A stretch of 64,000 nucleotides of DNA from Neoceratodus forsteri. Taxonomy: Eukaryota; Chordata; Ceratodontiformes; Ceratodontidae. Below the pieces are notes generated by a model. That model did not search any database. It was given only the letters and a program-made list of their open reading frames with translations, and was not told where the DNA came from. Position 1 is the first letter of the stretch. Each line of letters starts with the position of its first letter. Shown here in pieces: positions 57,766 through 64,000 of the stretch. A program made the translations under genes and the position numbers. The stretch spans positions 285,391,001 through 285,455,000 of the forward strand of contig CM028131.1 in the NCBI GenBank assembly GCA_016271365.2, given 5' to 3'.

Positions 57766-59397
57766 AGAAACATAGAAACATAGAATTTGACAGCAGATAA
57801 GGACCGCTTGGCCGACCCAGTCTGCCCATTTCCCTACCTAATGGATAAGCTGCAGATCCTAGTTAACCAGCAGCCTACTTCTTTCTACCCCCACCCCCTA
57901 GAATTGCCTCATAGCTGTCCCATGCATGCTTGAATTCAGCCACTGTTTTTGACTCCACAACCTCCTCCAGAAGGCTGTTCCATGCATCCACAACCCTCTC
58001 TGTGAAAAAATACTTCCTTACATTACCTCTGAGCTGCCCCCATCTTCAGATTGTGCCCCCTTGTTCTTGCACACCTCTTTTTTTGAAAGATGCTACCCTC
58101 TTGGACTTTGTTGATTCCCTTGAGGTACTTGAAAGTTTCTATCATGTCCCCCTTCCTCGAGGTTATACATATTAAACTCCTTTAGTCTCTCTTCAGATGT
58201 CTTCCGGTGCAGACCCTGCACCATTTTAGTTGCCCTCCTCTGGACAGCTTCCATCTTGTCTATGTCCTTGCAGAGATTGGGTCTCCAGAACTGCACACAG
58301 TACTCCAGATGGGGTCTCACCAGCTGTCTGTACAGAGGGATAACAACTTCCTGTTTTCTACTGGTGATGCCTCTCCCTATGCATCCCAGTATCCCCTTAG
58401 CCCTCCTTACTGCCCTCTCACATTGCTTGCCCACCTTTAAGTCATCTGATATGACTACCCCCAGGTCCCTTTCCATTTTTGTTGTTGTTAGTATCTCACC
58501 CCCCATTGTGTACTCTTCCCTTGGGCTTTTGTTTCCCAGGTGCATTACCTTGCACTTCTTAGCATTAAATCTAAGCTGCCATACATTTGACCATTCCTCT
58601 AACCTTGCTAAGTCCCTTCTCATCCTTTCCACCCCACCTTGTGCATCAACTCTGTTAAAGATCTTTGTGTCATCTGCAAAGAGACATACTTTTTCTTCCA
58701 GTCCCTCTGCAATGTCACTTACAAAGACACTGAAGAGGACCGGTCCTAATACTGAACCCTGCGGCACCCCACTAGTAACCCCCCCTTTCTTCAGAGTGGA
58801 CTCCATTTACTATTACTCTCTGTGTCCTATTCTCCAGCCAATTCTTTACCCAGGCTGTCATCTTGGGACCCACTCCCAGGCTGGCTAACTTGTATATTAA
58901 TCTTTTGTGAGGGACTGAGTTAAATGCCTTGCTAAAGTCTAGGTAGGCCATGTCCACAGCCCCTCCCTGATCTACTACTTTGGTCACCCAGTCCAAGAAA
59001 TCAATTAGATTCGACTGGCATGACCTTCCTGCTGTGAATCCATGCTGCCTTGGGTCCTATGCCCCTCTGGCCTCTAGGTACTCGACAATTCTTTCCTTCA
59101 GAAGTGATTCCATCATTTTCCCTATCACTGAGGTTAAACTAACAGGTCTGTAGTTTCCTGCTTCTGCCCTGCTCCCACTTTTGTGAAGAGGAATCACATC
59201 TGCCCTCCTCCAGTCCTCAGGTATCACCCCATCCTCCCATGATTTGTTAAAGAGGGTAGTTAGTGGTGTCACTAGTTCTACCCTTAGTTCTTTTAGAATT
59301 CTGGGATGAATCCCATCAGGCCCCATTGCTTTATCCACCTTCTGTTTCAAGAGTTCTTTCAGAACCCTTTCTTCTGTAAATGGGCTGGTATCAAAGT
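57766..59397 (-). pseudogene. CR1 LINE, 5'-truncated RT plus 3' UTR
   Basis: 3' tail at 57766-57790 (GAAACATAGAAACATAG). Minus-strand RT: 59422-59057 ('KAMGPDGIHPRILKEL', 'PEDWRRADVIPLHKSGSRAE', 'GNYRPVSLTSVIGKMM'), 58996-58772 ('AYLDFSKAFNSVPHKRLIY') and 58806-58093 ('SGVPQGSVLGPVLFSVFV', 'CLFADDTKIFN' with F-A-D-D intact, 'LVRPHLEYCVQFWRP'). A stop at about 59057 and a frameshift near 58800 break it. It is the same subfamily as 1-370 and 35.6-51.6 kb, and less decayed than the latter. Confidence 0.9.
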
Positions 59398-59429
59398 AGT
59401 ATAAGTTCATATATCTCGTCAAATGTTAA

Positions 59430-59655
59430 ATTTCAGCCAATCAGCGCTTGCCATGTCATTTGACAGGTGGGCGTGGCCTAAAACGGACCAATTAGAATCG
59501 CCCCTTGTTAAACCGGAAGTCCCTCCCTAAAATACGCTAGCCCCGCCCACTTCGGGCGAGTAGTCTGGCTTATCAAACCCATGTTCCGCTGCCATGAAAA
59601 TGACATACGTTGAACCCGTGTCCCGCCTTGCACAGGAAATGACCTAACACCACCA
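59430..59655 (+). promoter_or_regulatory. TATA-less promoter-like segment
   Basis: Dense promoter motifs in about 130 bp: CCAAT at 59438-59442 and again near 59490, GGGCGTGGCC at about 59468, an ETS-type CCGGAAGT at about 59513, and CCCCGCCCAC at about 59542. The GC content and CpG density exceed those of the flanks. A tiny ORF (59594-59647, 17 codons) follows, and a GTAAGC donor-like site at about 59661. No transcript evidence. Confidence 0.35.
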
Positions 59656-59705
59656 TTTTGTAAGCGTCCTTATGCCCCTCATTCTCGTACACCCTCGATC
59701 CCTGC

Positions 59706-59895
59706 CAGACCATCCTGGCTGGAACCCGAGTCCCACCATGCTAGCTTGAACTCCTGCATCCCTCCTTTTCTCCTGCACCCCACCAGCCTGACTGAACCCT
59801 TGTCCCCTTCTCCTGCACCCCCACCATCCTGGCTCGAACCCCTGCCCCTTTCTCCTGAACCCCACCATCCTGGCTCGAACCCCTGTCCCTCTTCA
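59706..59895 (+). repeat. About 42-bp C-rich minisatellite, 4 units
   Basis: The TCTCCTGxACCCCxACCA and TCCTGGCTCGAACCCCTG blocks recur at about 59769, 59808 and 59851, with a diverged unit at 59706. The array makes the short open frames on both strands. Confidence 0.75.
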
Positions 59896-60004
59896 CCACT
59901 GTGCTCCTCCCACCCCAAAAAATCAGTTAGTGTTTATGTAGTGGTATGTGCCCCCCGTAGGCCTGGTGTATAACTGCAGGGACATGTGTGTGTTTTTTGA
60001 TTAG

Positions 60005-60330
60005 GATATTTTCAGAAAGAAGTATCTAGGAGGGGACCTGATCGTGCAGAGACCCACACCCCCGAGGGAAATTCATCTGCCTTTGTGAGTACCCCTTTTT
60101 CTGTTTTTGTAACAGTATACAAAATTATTTAACATGCATCTGTAGGACTGTGTCAAACTTGCATCAAAAGGATAGCTTTATGTATACGCATGTAACATTT
60201 ATAAGCTAAAACGGGGGACCTCTGTGTAAATAAGATGGTTCAGCAGTTTTCTCTGGATAGCATTGCAACAATCGCAAAAACTAATTATTTATACTTTTGT
60301 CATGAATTAGAAAGAATAAAAATATATCAG
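60005..60330 (+). other. Possible 3'-terminal exon with poly(A) signal
   Basis: A T-rich tract ending TTTTTTGATTAG at 60004 is followed by a 27-codon open frame (60005-60085, 'KYLGGDLIVQRPTPPREI') closed by TGA at 60086. GTGAGT overlaps the stop at 60085-60090 and could instead be a splice donor. AATAAA lies at about 60315. It could be the end of a gene driven from the 59.45-kb segment. Chance is a real alternative. Confidence 0.22.
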
Positions 60331-60533
60331 AAAAGGAATACATACCTATAGTTCACCCCTCAGCTCTGTGTAGTATCAAGGAGAAGGCTGAAATGAAATG
60401 TGTGTGTGTGATATTTATAATGTTTTGAAAAAGGGGTGGGGTTACAACAGATGTACCTCTGACACGTTACCATGTATAGTATGATGGGGTGTGGTGATGG
60501 TTTTACCAAGGGGCAGTCCATCTTGCTAAGCAT

Positions 60534-60540
60534 TATATAA
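60534..60540 (+). promoter_or_regulatory. TATA box of the 60.6-kb gene
   Basis: TATATAA is 97 bp upstream of the first ATG, placing a start site near 60565. A minus-strand TTATAAATAT at 60411-60420 could mark a divergent start, but no minus-strand ORF follows it. Confidence 0.6.
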
Positions 60541-60636
60541 ACCCTGCATTTGAAGCCAGAAGGCACAGCTTTTGAGAGATTTCTCAGTTCTGTTTTATAG
60601 ACTTGGAGCAGATTATCAAAAACATCAAGCAAGAAG

Positions 60637-61236
60637 ATGGCAAGCGCTTCTCATTTCAACATCCCTGTAACAGGTCAGATTGTCATACCACCTAATGAAA
60701 AATTCAACCTCCCTGTAACAAGCCAGATTGTCACACCGCCTAATGAAAAGTCTGGAGATGAAAAACCAAGCAAGAAGATAGCTGTCGGGGCCCCACAACC
60801 CAAGCCAACGTATGTGTACTACGTGAGGTGTGAAAACGAATGCCCCACACAAGTCTTGTTGAGTGGAAGAGTGTCTGACATAAAAAAGAAACTCGCTGAA
60901 CAGTTTGGTGAATCAGAAAATCCTAAATCTGACTGTCCTTCTGAAGAGACACCACTGCAAGACCTTGAAGAGTTGCTGGGGTGTGAATCTGATGCAGAAA
61001 AAGAAGTTACTATGAAACCAAAAACAGAGAGTGACAAGAAGGGGGAGCCAGAGATGATGGTCAGTGAGACACTGCCAAAAAAAGCATCAGAGAAAGTTGT
61101 GAAAAAGAAATGCAAGACAGAGCCAAGAGGGGGCTCTAACCAAGAGGGTGATGATGATAATGCAGCCACAAGCAGTCAGACCCAGGCTAAGAAAGAGAAA
61201 GATGAGAAAAATGAAGAAAAGAGTTGCCTTGATGAG
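60637..61236 (+). CDS. Unrecognised multi-exon gene, exon 1 (acidic/basic, disordered protein)
   Basis: The ATG at 60637 has a strong context (AAGAAGATGG). About 200 codons are open and end at a GATGAG|GTAAAT donor (61236/61237), phase 0. The product starts with a 16-residue tandem repeat ('FNIPVTGQIVIPPNEK', then 'FNLPVTSQIVTPPNEK', residues about 7-38). A short folded-looking part follows ('TYVYYVRCENECPTQVLLSG', about 58-77), then a long Lys/Glu/Ser-rich tail with nuclear-localisation-like 'KKKCKTEPRGG'. If unspliced, the frame ends at 61249. No family recognised; it may be host or a captured viral gene. Confidence 0.7.
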
Positions 61237-61370
61237 GTAAATGCATTTTAACATTTAAAAAAATGTGAGTGGTTACATGGTGTAACTGAGGGAGATGAGT
61301 TAGCAGTAGAACTAAATCTTACCTATAATGAGTCAGAGGACCAATGCTGTTTTTTGTTTTACTTTAATAG

Positions 61371-62099
61371 ACTGAAGGATTTGCGATGGAGCAACAGTCA
61401 TATTCGGACAGCATGGATTCTCGACTTTCCACAAATCTACTGCTCGACTGTCTTGTGAAAGATACAAATGTGGTTGTTAATGAGATGTGTGAGAAGCAGT
61501 ATGTTAGAAATACAGAGAGCGATAGAATGTTTCAAAATGTCACAGAACAGGCTGTGATCACTACACAACCCTCTTCTTCTACTGAGATTAGACAGGGGAC
61601 CTCATGTGAAAAATCAGGCCTTAGTAGTAAACCCCCCAAAACTGACAACGATATGTATTGTAAGTACATTATGTATCATACCATCTGTGGTGCAATTGCT
61701 TCAGTGATACAGAGGGTAATACATTGTGAATTGGTCGATTCCTGTCCTGGGTGTGAGATAGATGATCCGAGTCAGAAAAACCATTCATGTGTCCTTGATG
61801 ACTTAAGGTCTAAAGAAGCATACAGAAATGTTTCTGAAGCCATACATATAGGGCAGCTCATGCCCGTGATCTTGGCAATCGCTATGAAGCATCAGGGGTT
61901 AAATATGACCAATTGTACCCTGGAAACTATAAGTCATGTTTTAAACGATGTGAGAAAATCTGATGACCCCATGTGGTTAGTTATGCAAATGTTACAGCAG
62001 ACAGACGGTGAAATTAAAAAAGATGCCTGCCATCTGGTCAGCAAAGGCTCCTTTAAAAAATTTCTAAAAAGAAATTCAGGAACACTGTTTATATTGTAA
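61371..62099 (+). CDS. Unrecognised gene, exon 2 (Cys/His motif domain), long form
   Basis: The acceptor TTTTACTTTAATAG (to 61370) opens in phase 0, so exon 1 and exon 2 join in frame across a 134-bp intron. The long form reads to TAA at 62097. Its second half is compact and Cys/His-bearing: 'CGAIASVIQRVIHCELVDSC', then 'GCEIDDPSQKNHSC' (C-x2-C...Q-x2-H-x-C, about 61740-61790), and a helical end 'VLNDVRKSDDPMWLVMQML' and 'GSFKKFLKRNSGTL'. A GTAAGTAC donor inside it at 61660 allows a short form (61371-61659, phase 1). The motif recalls small zinc-binding domains in uncharacterised animal proteins, but I cannot name the family. Confidence 0.68.
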   Translation, partial: TEGFAMEQQSYSDSMDSRLSTNLLLDCLVKDTNVVVNEMCEKQYVRNTESDRMFQNVTEQAVITTQPSSSTEIRQGTSCEKSGLSSKPPKTDNDMYCKYIMYHTICGAIASVIQRVIHCELVDSCPGCEIDDPSQKNHSCVLDDLRSKEAYRNVSEAIHIGQLMPVILAIAMKHQGLNMTNCTLETISHVLNDVRKSDDPMWLVMQMLQQTDGEIKKDACHLVSKGSFKKFLKRNSGTLFIL

Positions 62100-62690
62100 A
62101 AAAATTACCCCAACACCTGCCCCCTACCCCTCCCCCAAATTACTACATGGAAACATTTCAGTACCAAAATGTGTCATATTTTATTTTTTACAGATAATCA
62201 TGTGGAATGCAAGTACAGAGAGAATCCAAAGGTTTATGTGTCTGATCCTAAGCCATTACTGTCATCCATCACTGTTGGTTCACCTCAATATGACATTTGC
62301 CTTTGTGAGATACATGCAGCCTATGAACTGATGATGTTTGCCCTTCCAGAAGTATGGGAGGATACAGATAAATATATAAATGAATCTGTGTTACCACTTG
62401 TAGAAAATGTTAGTGATTGCCGATATATTCATGGAAGACGATGAATGTCTTTGTGGACTTTATATCATAGTCTCATAGCCATGTGTGTGTGTACTACAAA
62501 GCAGAAAAAACCTTGTGATATTGTGCGTTGTTAGCCTGGCTTCTCTGCTTGCTGAAATGATCCACTGGTCAAAAGGGCCCCTTAAAAAATGATATAAGGA
62601 AATTCAGGAACACTGTTTTCATTGTTAAAACATCCCCCCACCCACCCCCACCCCAAAAACTGCTACTTGTTACCATTTTAATATTGTTCA
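62036..62690 (+). repeat. Diverged direct duplication inside the 60.6-kb gene (about 125-bp blocks 530 bp apart)
   Basis: 62036-62160 and 62568-62690 share TGGTCA..A(A/G)GG..CC(T)TTxAAAAAAT, AAATTCAGGAACACTGTTT, C-rich (CCCCxACCC) runs and ACT(A)CTAC. The first copy contains the stop region of exon 2 long; the second is intronic, upstream of exon B. This suggests exons A and B arose within a local duplication. Confidence 0.7.
62194..62444 (+). CDS. Unrecognised gene, alternative 3' exon A
   Basis: The acceptor TTTTATTTTTTACAG ends at 62193. The exon is phase 1 at its start and so fits the 61660 donor. It reads about 82 codons: 'CKYRENPKVYVSDPKPLLSS', 'VGSPQYDICLCEIHAAYEL' and 'FALPEVWEDTDKYINE', then TGA. 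Two Cys in 'CLC' plus acidic content; no family recognised. It may be a terminal exon or carry an internal GTATGG donor at about 62352. Confidence 0.55.
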
Positions 62691-62740
62691 TATTGTTACC
62701 CTGGCTTTTACCTCTTGCTAAATGTATGTTTTTTCCAGAG

Positions 62741-62946
62741 TATACAACGATGGAAACACCCTGTCAGTGCATCCAGAGGCTTATTTACCAACTAGTCAGA
62801 CACAAAAAGCTAAACAACCTGGTTTAAATCTACCTACAGGACAAGCACCGTCTGTACTTTTAGAGACATGCCAAGGTCGTTTTGATGGTCTCAGAGGACC
62901 CCAAAAGGAAACTGTGGATTATTTTAAGGATGAGGGCTACTCTTGA
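62741..62946 (+). CDS. Unrecognised gene, alternative 3' exon B
   Basis: Acceptor TTTTTTCCAGAG, using the second AG so that the start is phase 1 like exon A (the first AG would create an immediate stop with the 61660 donor). About 68 codons: 'YNDGNTLSVHPEAYLPTSQT', 'GLNLPTGQAPSVLLETCQGR', 'KETVDYFKDEGYS', TGA. No domain recognised. Its upstream flank is a duplicate of the flank of exon A. Confidence 0.48.
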
Positions 62947-63167
62947 GGAAGCAATGTTTAAAATTGCTATAGAGTTTATGCATAACCTTATGATGTAATA
63001 CACTTTTGTGGTTTTATCTGTACTGCTGTTGACTTTTAGTGTTTAGTTTGCAGAACGGGGTCTGAGTCTGACATCATAAATTTTGCTTTTTTATCGCTTT
63101 TGCTGTGTTTCATAAACCAGATTTAGCATATGCTTTTCCTAAATAGTGTATTATAATGTACTTTCAG

Positions 63168-63572
63168 ATGGAACGTACTGGCATGCTTCCAATATTCCAG
63201 ACAGTCTTGATGTCTACAATGTACCGTGTGATAAAGGACATTTTAAAGGAACCTATACTTTGAAAGCAGCCTGCATTAAATGTCTGCTTTGAAGATGCTG
63301 CTGCTTCACTGGCAGAAAACACACTGACTCTGATTAAAGAGTTGCCACCCCTTGTATGGAGACTCTATGTTGACGTAATGGAAAACAGTAACCGTGAGAG
63401 CAGTATGCAAGGTGAATGTCATTTAGATGTAACAGAATGTCTTCAAAATCAGCCTTGTTATTTTGAGTGGTGTATGGCATATGTGTGTATGTTTGTGCAT
63501 ACCTCTTCACTAAGGGGAAGTGGACGATGCCAATGCTTGTGTAAAACATGCAGCTCAAAAGTTGCTGTTTAG
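63168..63572 (+). CDS. Unrecognised gene, alternative 3' exon C, two possible frames
   Basis: Acceptor TATAATGTACTTTCAG to 63167. Phase 1 gives 41 codons to TGA at 63290 ('GTYWHASNIPDSLDVYNVPC'). Phase 0 begins with ATG and gives 'MERTGMLPIFQTVLMSTMYR', meets TGA at 63261-63263, and then stays open for 100 more codons to 63570 ('AENTLTLIKELPPLVWRLYV', Cys-rich end). The second frame has the more protein-like composition, so a pseudogenised exon or a sequencing error is possible. Confidence 0.42.
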
Positions 63573-63645
63573 GGTATTGTGAAGTGTAAAAATTGAAGAG
63601 TAGAAAAACAAAATTATTATATAATCTGTTGCATGCTTACCATGT

Positions 63646-63906
63646 GTTATGCCTTTTGTATGTAGAACCTATATGCATTAGTTGATGTATTATAAAGTAA
63701 ATATTCAAATACTGTTATGACGTGTGTATTTATAAATAAAATATAATCATGCATTGCACTTTGTGGTTGTCATAGTGTTATGCCTTTTGTATGTAGAACC
63801 TATATGCATTAGTTGATGTATTATAAAGTAAATATTCAAATACTGTTATGACGTGTGTATTTATAAATAAAATATAATCATGCATTGCACTTTGTGGTTG
63901 TCATAG
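63646..63906 (+). repeat. Perfect 131-bp tandem duplication carrying poly(A) signals
   Basis: GTTATGCCTTTTGTATGTAG starts at 63646 and again at 63777. I see no difference between the copies over the 131 bp. Each holds AATAAAATATAAT (about 63736 and 63867), so the gene has a duplicated poly(A) region. It may be recent or an assembly artefact. Confidence 0.92.
63733..63745 (+). terminator. Poly(A) signal of the 60.6-kb gene (first of two)
   Basis: AATAAAATATAAT followed by GT-rich TTTGTGGTTGTCATAGTG, a normal hexamer plus downstream element. The duplicate is at about 63864-63876. Confidence 0.55.
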
Positions 63907-64000
63907 TGTTTTTAAAGAACAAAAGCACATACTTTATTTTACTGGTGACAAGAGTTTTGCTAGCTAGCAGATGTGTCGGGTGTTGATGAAAGGAGATGAA
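63907..64000. other. Window end, nothing recognised
   Basis: Ninety-four bases of ordinary AT-rich sequence. TTTATT at 63936 would be a poly(A) signal for a leftward gene, which cannot be tested inside this window. Confidence 0.3.

Noticed and set aside
60360..60632. 90-codon minus-strand ORF over the TATA region
   Set aside because: It overlaps the promoter and 5' UTR of the plus-strand gene and has no recognisable features; the divergent TATA-like site is too weak to support it.
1..64000. CRISPR array, tRNA, rRNA
   Set aside because: The regular repeats here (70, 101, 120, 131, 190 and 298 bp) have no spacer structure and the context is animal DNA; no cloverleaf or rRNA core was found.

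Overview
The window reads as animal (vertebrate) nuclear DNA made almost entirely of transposable elements. The mix is CR1, L2 and Tx1-like L1 LINEs, a Ty3/gypsy element with a PNMA-type Gag, an env-bearing endogenous retrovirus and large palindromic 'foldback' elements, and this fits a large repeat-rich amphibian-like genome. A caecilian is my best guess from the style of the CR1 3' tails; a reptile such as tuatara, or a lungfish, is not excluded. There are no bacterial-type genes, no tRNA or rRNA genes and no CRISPR array.

Layout. 0-0.37 kb: CR1 3' end (+). 0.37-4.8 kb: no gene, a degenerate minisatellite and an L2 tail. 4.8-15.35 kb: broken Tx1-like L1 pieces (two ORF1 fragments and an ORF2), with a CR1 copy (7.66-10.1 kb) and a 1.8-kb foldback element (FB1, 11.09-12.87 kb) lying between them. 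About 16-56 kb: one old Ty3/gypsy element broken into widely separated pieces by later insertions. Its gag and the first part of its protease lie at 18.06-19.59 kb. An 11-12 kb minus-strand ERV (19.591-31.626 kb, paired LTRs, 4-bp target duplication AACT) sits inside the protease. The gypsy pol resumes at 31.63 kb, is hit by a palindromic MITE at 33.9-34.4 kb, and stops at 35.60 kb where a CR1 (minus strand, 35.603-51.634 kb) entered. The integrase C-terminus reappears at 51.64-51.90 kb and is followed by a near full-length L2 (minus, 51.99 to about 56.0 kb).

The 16-kb CR1 is itself swollen by three insertions. The first is a satellite-rich block (37.61-41.74 kb) that contains a 5'-truncated L2. 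The second is a 5.4-kb palindromic foldback element, FB2 (43.755-49.135 kb), with terminal hairpins, 120-bp repeats and a retroposon in one arm. The third is a CR1 fragment that contains another L2 (49.70-51.27 kb). A 5'-truncated CR1 follows at 57.77-59.40 kb.

59.4-64 kb is the only stretch that looks like ordinary genic DNA. It has a CCAAT/GC-box/ETS-motif segment, then a TATA-driven compact multi-exon transcription unit on the + strand from 60.53 kb. Exon 1 joins exon 2 in phase 0. A GTAAGT donor inside exon 2 is phase 1 and matches the phase-1 acceptors of three downstream terminal-exon candidates. I do not recognise its products. This locus, the two foldback elements and the nesting record are the most noteworthy parts of the window.
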